From assembly GCF_023343835.1 (NCBI RefSeq), contig NC_064434.1, positions 15,977,505 through 16,041,504 on the forward strand: a stretch of 64,000 bases of DNA, given 5' to 3'. The notes below the pieces were generated by a model. The model had not been told where the DNA came from. It saw only the letters and a program-made list of their open reading frames with translations, and did no database searches. The position numbers and the translations under genes were made by a program. Below are positions 26,601-36,656 of the stretch, in pieces (position 1 is the stretch's first letter; each line of letters begins with the position of its first letter). Source of the DNA: Lagopus muta (taxonomy: Eukaryota; Chordata; Aves; Galliformes; Phasianidae).

Positions 26601-29498
26601 TCACATCTTCTTGCCCATGGATAATGACCAAATGATAGCTTGTCTGGAGAAGATACCTGCAACCTGTTCTACCATGCCTCAGGACAAACTCCCTGGGCAT
26701 CCTTCCCTCAGATATAAAATTTGTTGTCCAAAGGTCTTCATGCTCTCATGAGCTGAGAGGACATCAGGCTAGGAAACAAGCCAGCTGCCAGCCCAGAAAG
26801 AGATTCAACTGGTGCAAGTGTGACTGTGCTTAGTGCAAAGGAACAGCTCTTGATTCATCCTGCGGACATCAGGGAAGAGTTGGCTGCATTAGTTCTGCCT
26901 CTTTCCAAATACTTTCTGACTGTACACCCAAATAGCAAAACACTCACTGGCATACACTGCTTAGTTGATGCAAGCAACTTGCAAAGATTATGTATGTTAG
27001 TGAAGGGGTGCAGCATTTGTCTGCACCAGTGTTCGGCTGTGTCAATTTGAAGACAGGGAAGTTTCACTTATACTGCCATCCGTCAACAAATGACTAAGTG
27101 AAGCAATAAGGAACATAGCATCATCAAGATGCAGCTATTTTCAAGGAGAAACATCTCTTAAAGAGAAATCCTGTTGACTTCTTCAGCAGGACAAATGTCA
27201 TTAGAATAAGGCTAATACTCTTTGAGGCACAGCAAGTGATGTCTAGGGAAGATCATTAGCAGGACCAAGTAGCAGAAACTACATAAAACTGAAAAACAGC
27301 TGTGTGTTTCCAGCTGAATATCTCAGTTGAAAAAGGGAAGGCAAGGAAGACTTACAGCTGCCTACATTCTTAACTGTTTTTTTGTATGGCCATGCATATG
27401 TATCAGAAAACAGTCTTCCCTTATACGGTTGCATGAGAGAAGTTACATTTTATTTTTCCTTTTTAAAATTTCAAAACAGAATGAGTACTTTTGATTTGGA
27501 GGCCAATACCCCTGCAGCAGAGAAACTTTGCCTTTCACATGCAAAACAGTAACCAAACAATAAGAAACTAGTTTTCACAACATCTTGATAAAGACAACTA
27601 ATGTTTATCTTGCCCAGTAAAATCACCCTAGAGAGGGGAGAGATGAAGGCTCTTAATCAAGCCCAGCTTTCACTTAGAGCTCTGCAGTTCCCAACTGCAC
27701 CTTACTGTGCAAACAGGCCAGTTCATTATTAAAGCAGGGAGCTTTGTCCTCATAGCACCTGTGAGCCAGAACCTGAACTGCACTGTGAACTGCTATGTAA
27801 ACACAATGACCTGTGATCACAAAGCCTCTACTGAGGCACCACGTGTCAAGATTAGTATCAGTTCTCTGTTAAGGTTTCAGGGAAGTGAGAACAAGCAGCA
27901 AGCTCTAAGCATTGCCAGAAGCTGGTGGGAAACGGGGGAAAACGTTACTGCTGCTAAAAAGTACCCAGAGCTCTATAAAAATGGCACAAACCATTTGGTT
28001 TTCCCCTTCCTCCTGTTTCAAAGCAAGTAGGGCAGCTCCCTTAGCTGTATAGGGAAGGCAGCCAGGCTCTCATGCACTCTTCCCTGGTATCCTCACTGCC
28101 TGGGGAAAGCAGAAACTGCCTCATTTGGAGTGAGGGAGAATACTGAGTAACCTTTGCATTTTACTGCAATTCAGTAATGCTCTTTGTGCTTTCAGTCCAA
28201 TGGAATTAAAAAAATAATGCTTGCTGCCACTTACAGGCAGCTTAATAATGTTTGTCTTGTTGCTCATAGGTCTTCCATTCAGGTCTTCATCCTACCAAGG
28301 AGCTCAGTTTGGGAAATGTCTAGAATTAAACTGGTGTGTACAGACAGCCATGATTAGGCAGATAGAGTAATCCTGGTTAAAGAGGGGTACTGATAGCAGG
28401 ATAGTCTATCACTATACCTACTGTCATGCTACCTGAGACAGAATATGCTTAAATAAACATTCATATCATTTAAGCCAAACTCAGAGGGACACCTAGAGCA
28501 CCAGAAAAGATGAACCAGCTGTCTCCATGGCTTAAGGTGAGACTGTGGATAAGAATCAGGGTATGAGTATCTCCTAACGGAGAAGTTAATACTGCTATAC
28601 CTGTTTTATAATACAGTCACAGGCAGTTATGGAAGCAGAAAGTAAGGCTTAAATAGATGTTGTTTTATTTTCTAATTGCAGAGCTTGTATCTTGCATCTG
28701 AGTAGCCTTCCTCCTTTCCACTGGTAGTAAGTTAGCAGATGAGTGATTAAAACAGATTTCTCCATCAACAAAGACAAACTCTCTTCCAGGCTTTGCATTT
28801 CTTCAAGATACTTGCTTCCATGAACTCCCCACTTGATTTTTTTTTTTTTCTTAAATTGAGAAAGAAAAGCAATGAATCCATTATTACCAGTATGATCAGT
28901 ACTACATAAAATCTTGAATAGAACTGAACTGTCTCATATCAAGTCAAGAGGATCTTAGCTTGGCTTGAGAAAAAGTGCTGGCATCACTGTACTTGCAACA
29001 CTATTTAAAATCATCTGTATGCTTTATACAGTATTTAAAAAATGCAACCTGGAAACAGATCTCAGCAGCTAACTTATTAACTGGAACAAAACCAGCTGTA
29101 ACTTAAGTACATATACAATTGATAAGGTATCAAGGGAACATCCTGTCCCATAAAACACACAAGAATTTCAACATAGATCATGAAGTGGTGAGAACTGAAA
29201 GCAGCAAATGGACTAAATACGCTCCCCTTCTACCTCCTCTAAGAAAGTAGACAAAGGCTAAATAATAACTAAAGGATTTTGGAGCAGTATCTACATACTT
29301 TGAACATACTCTACATATAATAGATTCAGTAGACTGTACTAAGACAAGTAGAAATACACCTGGCGAAGTATTTGGCCTGCAGGGTTTTGATCTTGATAGA
29401 CCAAGTTGTAACTCTATATAGATATATATGTACAGAGAGATTTTATATGTGTGTACATACTACATACATACATTTGTGTGTGTGTGTATATATATATA

Positions 29499-29546
<48 letters not shown>

Positions 29547-32500
29547 CATACAATTTTGTTCTGGCTTCTTGCTTTTATGTCAAAGACTGGAGGTAAACGG
29601 TGACCTCTGCAGTGATATGAAGGAGGAGAGAAAGAACAAGAAGTATCAAATAGAAGTATGAAAACTGTTTTTGCCACAACTCTTGCTCCTGACTCTGAGC
29701 CTTCAGTCTAAACCTCAGCAAGCTGAGACAGAATATTACACAGAGACCTTTTAAGTGCAGCATTACTGGCCTGTAGGCAGAATTCAGATCACCATGCAAA
29801 TTCCTCAATCCTGTAATATTTCTGTCTGCAAGCCTTCACTCCCTTATAAGAAGCTCTGTGGTAAAGACTGTCTCTTGCCAACACTTATACAATAACACAA
29901 AATTGCTATTCAAAAAGACAGAATGGGGGTCTCCCTCCCTGGTGGAGCTGGGTTGAATAGAGCAGATTGCCACTCCTGAGCTGATGATTCAGAGAAGCTA
30001 CAATTTCCCACTGTATTATTTTGCTAGTTGTGGCTACTAGTACAATAAGTCATCATGGTTTTTTATTGTTATGATTGTTAATGCACACACAATGCTATTG
30101 AGCTCTCAGGTTTTTGTACATTTGCATCCATTAGGAATATACCTGTTGTTTGACTGTTTGATATATCAGAGAGACAAAAGTCTAGAGAGCAGAAAGGAAA
30201 ATAAGCTGCCTGCTGTTAGCTTTTTGTTTCTTCATTTTCTGAGTACTGTCAACATCTTTGTCCTCTTGCAATCAGGTCAACAGGGGAAATCTTGTGTGCT
30301 TTTTAAACTGAATCAAAAAAGTAAGACATTAAAGCATTTTAAAGTCAATTTTTCATACTATAAATTAGCACACAGGAGGTAGCCTTAAATTTCAAGATCG
30401 TATGTCTCGTAGCAGTTGCTTTTCCCAGGAGAAGTAATTAATTTTGCATGTTTTGCTCAGAAAGCTTTCATGATAACATTCATCTCCTTATAGATGGAAA
30501 TTGAGAGTAAAGCAAACACAATCACTTCATTTTTGTTAGATTTATTTTGTGTTATGTGGGTTGCTCTGAAAGTAATGCCTCCTACTTATTTCCATGGTAA
30601 GTACAACAGCTACAAAGAGCACAATAACATCATCTGATAAACCAAACTCTGCACCAGCAAGGGTGACTCACTGTTTCACAACAGCTACGACAGTGTCACT
30701 GCTAAAACACACCACCTACTGCCTCGCTGTGCTCATATCTACTATTCGTTCTCCAGAACTGTTCAGCAAGCACCAATTAATGTTAGTGAGAGTAATTTCT
30801 TTTTCTTGCATGGAGGAATTTAATTGCACACTTTTATTTCATACACACTTCCATGTTGGATGCCACTTTGTTAGAATCTTCCTCTGCTACCATTTGTCAC
30901 ATGGCAACAAAATGTGAAAGAATGTGAAAGAATAATCTGGCTGTTTTCACCATTTATATTGAGGACTACCCTGATTTCCAGAAATATCAGGTTTCCAGAC
31001 ACATGAAAGAACACCACAGCTGTCAATTTCTTCCTACACATGAGTTATACAGACTTTGGCCTGACTAATTATGGAAATATTTTCATAGGAAACTTATTAA
31101 GCTTTAGGTTGTCCAGAAGGTAGAGATGAAGGCCTTGTGTTCCCATCATTCTGAATTCCTGTTCTGCCCAAATCAGTGGTCTGCCCCTTCAAATGGCTGA
31201 AATTGATTTCCTACCCTCAGCCAATGAAAGTAAGGGTAACTTTATTTTACTTTTACTTTGCAAGACAACTTGGGGCAAATAAATTTTTCAGGGCACTCAA
31301 ACATCAGCTCATACAAATCCTGAGGTAGACAAGATAGGCTTGTTCTCCTGAAAAGGTCAAAACAGAATTAACTATTCAAAACAATCAAATAAGGATGTTA
31401 AAAATGATCATTCCAGCTGAGTAGAGGTGAATACAGGAATCTAATTTTAACATGGTAAGTTTACTTAGCCTGCTCTTAGAACCTGGTCTATTAGTGAAGG
31501 TTACTTCACTATATGGTGTATACTTCACTATATGGTTTAGTAGCTTGTGGCACTGATAGGAATGGGAGGGTGGTTGGACTAGATGATCTTGCAGGTCATT
31601 TCCAACCTTGTCATTCTGTGATTCTGTGATTCTTTATCATCATAGTATCTGTAACAGGTTATACCTTCCAAAATGACACTAAGAGCAAGTAAGCAGACGA
31701 AATAGAAGATAAGGGATGGCAGCAAACCTCAGAAGGAACAAGATGGCGCGGAAGAGGCATTTGACAATTAAGCCTTTCAGCTACCTCGTAAGAGTTACTG
31801 AAAAATTATTGAAAATAAAATATTCTCTACACAGGAAACAGAGACACAGAAAACTCAGCTGTAAATACCAGAACTACCCATTGTACAATAAAGAACAGTT
31901 TTCACGAAGTCCAACAGTCTGTTTTTTTGTGAAGCCTGTTATTTTATATGCTTTTGCATGCTTGAGTAAACACTTCTTTCAGAAGTGCATAATGAAGCAG
32001 TGCTCATTTTTTAATTGTACAGAAATATTGTTTACAACAGACTTCATCTGTTTACCTGCCTGTGTATGCATCTCTTTTCCCATGGAACATCAAAGGGAAA
32101 GCTCTTTGTGACAACTTGGATTTTTTGGAGTATGACATGTATTAGAATCTGAGCTGTTCACATTGCTTCTTTTTTGAACAGTAACAAAAAGGAGCTGTCT
32201 CTTTTGTTGGCAATTCTTGATAATCATCATCAGAAGAAAAAAAAAAACAAATTATGAAAAAATAAGTAATATTTCTAGATAAGAAAAGAAGCAGTAAAGA
32301 CCACTTAAAAATTCTGATGCCAACACCAGAAAAATTCCACTGAAAAGAGCTTTCAAGTTAAAAATCAGGTGATCCCATATCTGAACCTATAGTTTCTCAA
32401 GAGTTTATGATGCTCAACATCTTTGAGTAAGACATATCCTAGAAATTACGTTCTTATTGGTGTTACTGCAAGTTTTCCACTGCTGAACAATTAGAAGATT

Positions 32501-34045
32501 TTCGGTGTACTTGCAGTCATCACAAAATTAAAGGATCTGATATTTTTATTCCAAATCACCATTAGGGGTGGGAAGCTACTATTACTATTATTTCTCTGTT
32601 TATAAATTAGCAATATTCACGTATTGTGAGGATGATCCTTGCTAAACATTAGATTTGTGTTCATCAGTGTTTTCCACTTTAAAGCCATTCCAGGAATGTA
32701 TTTGTGCAATACAGCAATTAAAAGAAGCCAACAAACTTTAAATGATTCTAGTGTTATAGAATAAAAATTAAGATCAATAATATATGAGACACTTCTCTAC
32801 TTCTTCTGGCAAATTCACAGCAAAACGAAACAAACAACAACAGCAAAAAAATCCAAGTCACACATAGAAGAGAGAGCAAAGTGAATAATCTGGCTAAGGA
32901 TGTAGCTGTGTACAACAATATACTAAAGCACTAAGTTAATTTTATTTACTTTTTTAATAGGAAAACTGAGATATTTATTTGCTAGTCTCTGTGTCAAGTG
33001 TGCAGCACCAGCACCCATTAATGGGATGAAGTCCAACAAGACCAAGTGCGAGGCCCTGCATTTTGGCCACAAGAACCCCAGAGAACACTACAGGTGTGGG
33101 GCAAAGTGCCTGGAAGACTGTGTGGAAGAAATGAACCTGGGGGTGTTGGTTGACAGCCAGCTGAACACGAGCCAGTAGTGTGTCCAGACAGCCAAGGCCA
33201 ACAGCATTCTGTCTTTTATCAGAAATAGCGTTCCCAGCAGGGCAGGGAAGCGATCATCTCTCTGCACTCAGCACGGGTGAGGCTGCACCTTGAGTACTGT
33301 GTTCAGTATTGGGACCCTCACTACAAGAAAGACATTGAGGCCTCTGGACATACTTCAGGAAGGGCAACAAAGCTGTGAGGGGTCTGGAGCACACGTCTTA
33401 TGAGGAACAGCAGAGAGAACTGGGATTCTTTAGTCTGGGGAAGAAGAGGGTCAGGCAAGACCTTACCGCTCTCTGCAGCTATCTGAAAGGATGCTGTGGT
33501 GAGGTGGAAGTTGGCCTCTTCTGCTGCCTATCTACTCATAGAATTAGAGCAAATGCCTCACGCTGTGCCAGGGTAGATACATGTTGGATGTTAGGAAAAA
33601 TTTCTTCACTGAAAGAGTGGTCAGGTGCTGGAATGGACTGTCCAGGGACGCAGTAGAGTCACCATCCCTGGAGGTGTTGAAGAAATGTTTAGATGCTGTA
33701 CTAAGGGACATGGTTTAGTGGAGAAATACTGGTGGTAGGTGGACCGCATGACCTTGGAAGTCTTTTCCAACCTTGGTGGGTCTTTGATTCTACTTCTAGT
33801 GTAACATCAACACTTCAACGTGAAGCACACTCAGTAAAAATGCATATAATTTCTTCAGTTAAGAATTGCGGATTGTTTTTTATGCCTAATTAAAAACAAG
33901 GCAAACTCACCAGAGTACAGAAGATGCATTGGCATTGTGCTATTGTTGTCATCTGCTCCACAGGATATTCACCAAGGCAGAGCTTGCAGGACACTAATGG
34001 GTCAAGTACCAAGTCCCAGGTAGGCCTATATCTTGCTGTAGTCAT
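11487..34045 (-). CDS. RNF144A: RNF144A, RBR-type E3 ubiquitin-protein ligase (complete coding sequence, 7 exons)
   Basis: Family knowledge: RNF144A is a membrane-anchored RING-in-between-RING E3 ligase that takes ubiquitin from an E2 onto its own cysteine before passing it to substrates; DNA-PKcs is a reported one. Seen here: seven minus-strand exons join in frame to 292 codons, the normal length. RING1 ligands are C20, C23, C38, C40, C43, C46, C65 and C70. IBR ligands are C111, C116, C135, C138, C143, C146, H151 and C156. RING2 ligands are C185, C188, C203, C206, C211, C214, H226 and C232, with catalytic C198 in the stretch [10 protein letters not shown] hydrophobic helix starts near residue 250 and carries G252xxxG256. 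The tail is Cys/Lys-rich and ends DDDPLPT. The start is the ATG giving [11 protein letters not shown], the family's N-terminus. All splice sites are GT-AG. The close paralogue RNF144B is less likely, because the N-terminus and tail match RNF144A. Confidence 0.97.
11619..14710 (-). other. RNF144A: RNF144A intron 6
   Basis: This 3.1-kb intron has donor GTAAAA and acceptor CTTGCAG. It contains a CR1 fragment (14222-14330), a short T run near 12160-12172 and a GTT-rich stretch near 13295-13322. I see no other gene or RNA in it. Confidence 0.9.
14222..14330 (-). mobile_element. CR1 LINE 3' fragment (minus)
   Basis: Starts with a diverged CATAGAACAGCCTGGTTGAA, then GGACCACAGTGATCATCTAG and the CR1 signature CCAACCACCAGACCAGGC up to CCCAGAGCCACATCCAGC. 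This is the reverse complement of the CR1 3' region. It lies in RNF144A intron 6, on the same strand as the gene. Confidence 0.9.
14711..14800 (-). CDS. RNF144A: RNF144A coding exon 6 (end of RING2, juxtamembrane segment)
   Basis: This 90-base exon has phase 0/0 and encodes residues 220-249, from [13 protein letters not shown] to IWHRTQ. It supplies the last two RING2 ligands, H226 and C232, then a basic segment in front of the membrane helix. The acceptor is TTTTGTAG|GAT and the donor is CAG|GTAAAA. Confidence 0.95.
14801..16093 (-). other. RNF144A: RNF144A intron 5
   Basis: This 1,293-bp intron is bounded by GTGAGT and TTTTGTAG. It has a 159-codon minus-strand reading frame at 15049-15528 that shows no recognisable domain and is most likely chance. 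Nothing else is visible. Confidence 0.9.
16094..16241 (-). CDS. RNF144A: RNF144A coding exon 5 (RING2 with catalytic Cys198)
   Basis: This 148-base exon encodes residues 170 (last base) to 219. It includes [15 protein letters not shown] and [12 protein letters not shown], followed by the tryptophan-containing FCWYC. C185, C188, C203, C206, C211 and C214 are zinc ligands, and C198 is the transthiolation cysteine. The acceptor is CTCCGACAG|T and the donor is GAT|GTGAGT (phase 0). Confidence 0.95.
16242..17328 (-). other. RNF144A: RNF144A intron 4
   Basis: This 1,087-bp intron runs from donor GTAAAG to acceptor CCGACAG. I see no repeat or RNA gene in it. Confidence 0.9.
17329..17536 (-). CDS. 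RNF144A: RNF144A coding exon 4 (IBR domain)
   Basis: This 208-base exon encodes the end of Glu101 through Thr169 plus two bases of Ser170. It contains the whole IBR zinc domain: C111, C116, C135, C138, C143, C146, H151 and C156, including the stretch WHPGQGC. The acceptor is CCGTCCAG and the donor is ACAAG|GTAAAG. Without splicing the frame reaches a TAA immediately after the donor, which supports the exon end. The segment at about residues 123-131 (QESSPQSPQ) between two IBR ligands looks like the variable loop of the family. Confidence 0.95.
17537..18554 (-). other. RNF144A: RNF144A intron 3
   Basis: This 1,018-bp intron has donor GTAATG and acceptor GTCCAG. It contains a perfect 12-bp inverted repeat at 17831-17864 and otherwise nothing recognisable. 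Intron 2 (18616-18809, 194 bp) lies beyond exon 3 and is empty. Confidence 0.9.
17831..17864. repeat. Perfect 12-bp inverted repeat (hairpin or cruciform)
   Basis: TATACCTGTATA (17831-17842) and its exact reverse complement TATACAGGTATA (17853-17864) flank a 10-base loop. It is embedded in a TATAC-rich stretch in intron 3, and there is no sign that it is an RNA gene. Confidence 0.8.
18555..18615 (-). CDS. RNF144A: RNF144A coding exon 3 (RING1-IBR linker)
   Basis: A 61-base exon encoding residues 81-100 ([20 protein letters not shown]) plus the first base of Glu101. The acceptor is TTCAACAG|ATT and the donor is AGAG|GTAATG. The phase-1 end matches the phase of exon 4, whose first two bases complete GAA. 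It is short and would be easily missed, but its translation is the expected linker. Confidence 0.94.
18810..18914 (-). CDS. RNF144A: RNF144A coding exon 2 (rest of RING1)
   Basis: This exon has 105 bases, encodes residues 46-80 in phase 0/0, begins CLKQYVELL and ends HLQENE. It carries RING1 ligands C46, C65 and C70. The acceptor is CTCTTACAG|TGC and the donor is GAG|GTATGT. The 14,996-bp first coding intron lies upstream in transcription, and only 194 bp separate it from exon 3. Confidence 0.95.
19156..19238. repeat. A-rich pentanucleotide microsatellite (AAAAT)n
   Basis: Perfect AAAAT units from 19171 to 19238, with degenerate A-rich sequence before. It lies about 240 bp upstream (in transcription) of the RNF144A exon 2 acceptor, so the transcript carries ATTTT repeats there. 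Confidence 0.95.
22289..22765 (-). mobile_element. CR1 LINE 3' fragment (minus, about 480 bp)
   Basis: Begins GGAATCATAGAATTGCCTAG and GGTTGAAAAGGACC, continues with CCAACCACCAGACCAGGCTG, GATGGGGCATCCACAACCTC and GGGCAACCTGTTCCAGTGCA, and ends near CTCCTCTGCAGCTG. This is the reverse complement of a 5'-truncated CR1. It lies in intron 1 in the same orientation as RNF144A. Confidence 0.95.
23511..23532. repeat. T22 homopolymer
   Basis: Twenty-two uninterrupted T in intron 1. No adjacent element body is recognised. Confidence 0.95.
26191..26209. repeat. A19 homopolymer
   Basis: Nineteen uninterrupted A in intron 1. No element is recognised beside it. Confidence 0.95.
29414..29552. repeat. Compound TG/TA dinucleotide microsatellite
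   Basis: Alternating TA, TG, TA, TG and TA blocks, densest at 29475-29552, ending in CATA repeats. The overlapping reading frames made of Tyr/Ile/Cys/Val repeats are artefacts of it. Such alternating purine-pyrimidine runs can adopt Z-DNA or cruciform structures. Confidence 0.95.
30548..30930 (+). mobile_element. Galluhop-type mariner DNA transposon relic
   Basis: The left end reads GGGTTGCTCTGAAAGTAATG followed by CCTCCTACTTATTTCCATGG. From memory this matches the terminal inverted repeat region of Galluhop, the mariner of chicken and related birds. The body continues with ACTGTTCAGCAAGCACCAAT, GCATGGAGGAATTTAATTGC and CATTTGTCACATGGCAACAA. The copy is far shorter than a full mariner (about 1.2 kb). 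No transposase frame survives, and the right-hand inverted repeat (expected to read like TAGGAGGCATTACTTTCAGA) is not visible after 30930. It is an internally deleted or 3'-truncated, inactive copy. Confidence 0.82.
31502..31536. repeat. 19-bp tandem duplication
   Basis: TACTTCACTATATGGT occurs at 31502-31517 and again at 31521-31536, a period of 19 bp. The second copy runs into the start of a CR1 fragment. Confidence 0.9.
31527..31633 (+). mobile_element. CR1 LINE 3' end (short)
   Basis: It contains GGTGGTTGGACTAGATGATC, then CATTTCCAACCTTG and a tail of repeated ATTCTGTG units. This is a strongly 5'-truncated CR1 in plus orientation, antisense to RNF144A. Confidence 0.92.
33003..33795 (+). 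mobile_element. CR1 LINE fragment, about 0.8 kb, with broken ORF2
   Basis: The CR1 landmarks follow each other in order: GGGGTGTTGGTTGACAGCCA, TATCAGAAATAGCG, GGCTGCACCTTGAGTACTGT, AAAGCTGTGAGGGGTCTGGA, GAAAGAGTGGTCAGGTGCTG, and TTTTCCAACCTTGG near the end. The reading frame of the ORF2 C-terminus is interrupted by stops and indels; only 33375-33656 is open. The copy sits 115 bp inside intron 1 from the exon 1 donor, antisense to RNF144A. Confidence 0.95.
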
Positions 34046-34056
34046 TGCAGAGCAGT
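33911..34056 (-). CDS. RNF144A: RNF144A coding exon 1 (start codon, first part of RING1)
   Basis: The exon encodes residues 1-45, from the ATG at 34045-34043 to CTG (Leu45), and carries RING1 ligands C20, C23, C38, C40 and C43. It ends in phase 0 at a strong donor, CTG|GTGAGT. A good acceptor (TTTTTCAG) lies just upstream, so the exon probably begins at 34056 with only 11 nt of 5' UTR (34046-34056). The transcript therefore needs at least one further upstream non-coding exon, which I could not locate. The next exon completes RING1 with C46. Confidence 0.95.
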
Positions 34057-35324
34057 CTGAAAAACAGAGCAAAAGTCAAGATACTCCATCACTTCCTTAT
34101 ATTGATACTCTGCACTCTTTTGCTATTGCAAACCCCATTGTCAGCCTCTGCCTGCTACATATTTGGAAGCAATATAAATAGCAATGGTTAGTTGGGCAGT
34201 GTCAGCACTTGGAGTAAATATACACCCCCTGACTGACAAGGCACTCAAGCAAAAGGAAAAAGCCATGGGATGCACTGACAAAATGTCATGTGAGCAAGCA
34301 GGATACATCCTTAGGACATGGATTTACATCTGACATAATCTCATGCCTAATTCTTGTCATTTTCAGCAGGAGTTATTAGCTCACTTTGACCTACATTGAT
34401 TATCCATTATTAAAAATACATTCCCTAACGTCTCCCTGCTCCAGCTACCCAAGCGATATATGCAGCATTTCTTCCAAGAGCTAAACATCCATTATGTCCC
34501 TTTTCCAACCTGATGGTATTACAGCTCACAGCACCAGATATTTTTGTTCCTAAGAGCATGACAGATTGATCAGTTTGCTAAGCTAATTTTAGAAAAAACG
34601 ATATTCTGAGCATCCTCAGCATTTCTAAGCTTGCTTTTTTCTCTCAACCCTTGCACTATGCTGAAAGCACAGCTTTGCTGCAGCGGTAAACAACTGGGAC
34701 AAATAAGATGACAAAAAATGTGCTATAAAAAGTTTCTATAATACTTATATATCATCCTCAAGACAGCAAAAGGATAGGACTATGCAGAGCATCTTTATCC
34801 TAGGTTTCAGGGCCCAGATGGAGAGTTGTCAAATGACTAAGGAGAAAGAAACAATCTCACACATAACAAATGCATTATCACAAAGAGGAAAGATAATTTA
34901 AAAGTTGCACATATGGGGAAGAAAAAGCAAACAAAAACCACGCTCCTTCAAATCAGTTAGGGAAATTTATGTAGTATATCTAATCTTAATGTCATATTTA
35001 CTACTATTATTTTGTCATGGTGATACTGACCTTCCCGAAGCGGAAAATTCACATCTCAGGATTGCTGAGAAGTTGCTTTATCTCACCACCCCATTTCCCC
35101 AGATTAGCTGTTTCCTTACTTTTGCCCACATAGGACAATACAATACTCCAACTATACTCACAGCTTTTTTTCTTTTTCCCCTATTTGCACATGCATGAAT
35201 TTCAGTATCTAAAACCTAACATCTACAAACTTCCTAAGACCAACAGAACCATGATAACTATGACCTTTCCGTCTTTTGCTGAGATTTAGGCAAATGTTCA
35301 AGCAAAAGATGGTATTTTGCCCTT

Positions 35325-35340
35325 CCCCCCCCCCCCCCCC
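35325..35340. repeat. C16 homopolymer
   Basis: Sixteen uninterrupted C (G on the other strand) in A/T-rich surroundings. Confidence 0.95.
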
Positions 35341-36627
35341 GACAATCACATGGAGAATTCAAAGCAGTGCTTGTTAAGTCTGAGCCTTTGATACTCAATT
35401 CATTGTGGACATGACTCCACCAAGGGCTCTAAAATCTTTGAAACAAAGTGATGATTTTACATTAGTTTTCCATTCTAACGCATTGGAAGAAGCTTTTTAA
35501 AAGGTACATCAAGGACAATAACAACAAAAAAAAGTAGATCCTTGTCATAATTCGTTCTAATACAGCTATCAGGGAGAAAATATAAAACAATCTCATTTTC
35601 AGAATGGGATCACTTGCTCAGAAAACCCCTACACAAACCCCACAATTTCAAAGGAAACAGGTAAAAGAGCCCTGCAGAACAGCTCATCAATAATGGCTCC
35701 TAGACACAAAATAAGAATAGCTGGGCTGTCTTTTCTGAGACTAACATGAAAGTGCAACACTGTCATACAAATCAGAGCCTAAGATTTTGGAGACTATTAG
35801 ACTACTGTCAGTTCTCACTACTTTTCCATTTAACACAAGGTACCAGTAAAAATTTTCTTCCCAACTCTGGTGTATCTGACATTTACAGCTAGAATTATGA
35901 AATATTTGAGAAGCAATGATCAAATACCATCCAATCTGCTTTGTATCAGCTTAGTGTCCTTTGCTCATCCTGCCCAGTTTATTGCACATCTGCTGCTTAT
36001 GGCAACAAGGAGATGAAACCAGCAGATGAACAGTGAAGAGAGAAATAAGTTATGGATGCACTTGCATATGTCAGGCAGACAAAAGTTCTAGCAAACTTTC
36101 TTTAGAGCAAAAATGTAAAATTTGACCCAATTCAGACTAAAAGATCGCCAAATATACCAATATGATGAAATCCAGACAAAAAGAAGTTTTAATTATATTC
36201 AGTGCCTATCAATAAGTATAGGGGAAAATATTAACCATTCAGCTCCAAGTCTTACCCATGTTCCCTAGGACTTTTAATAGAGGTTTACTGGTATCACTGT
36301 GATAATTCAATTTTCGCAAAACAACTGCAATAACTCAATGAGAAATATTTCTCTTATTTGTCCTCTTTGGCAAAGAGTGAAGCAAAGCAAAACTTCCTCC
36401 AAGCTAGCATCCTGCAGGCCAAGAGAAATGGGTTGTCTGATAAGACTTGACATCTAATCCGTGACTTGAGCTCAACCACAATGATAACAGAAAGCCAAAT
36501 CTGACCATAGTGTCAAATAGCAGAAGACTAGCCTGCTTCTTGCTTACCCTTCTTGCCAAGCAGCTGCTGCTGAGACAGGAATACATGCAGCAGAGACCAA
36601 TTATCTCCCTTTGATCATAGGGGCATG

Positions 36628-36656
36628 TTTTTTTTTTTTTTTTAAAAAAAAAAAAA
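36628..36656. repeat. T16A13 tract, self-complementary
   Basis: Sixteen T followed directly by thirteen A, forming a near-perfect palindrome. A string of A at 36711-36720 follows nearby. Confidence 0.95.

Larger units (their letters stand above)
18915..33910 (-). other. RNF144A: RNF144A intron 1 (first coding intron, 15.0 kb)
   Basis: This large intron has donor GTGAGT (33910) and acceptor TTACAG (18915). It contains an AAAAT array near the acceptor, CR1 fragments at about 22.3-22.8, 31.5-31.6 and 33.0-33.8 kb, a Galluhop mariner relic at 30.5-30.9 kb, a TG/TA microsatellite at 29.4-29.55 kb and homopolymer tracts. The unlisted stretches (about 19.2-22.3, 22.8-29.4 and 31.6-33.0 kb) hold no gene that I can support. 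Confidence 0.9.

Noticed and set aside
29372..29677. Tyr/Ile/Cys/Val-repeat ORFs on both strands
   Set aside because: They are translations of the TG/TA microsatellite, not proteins.
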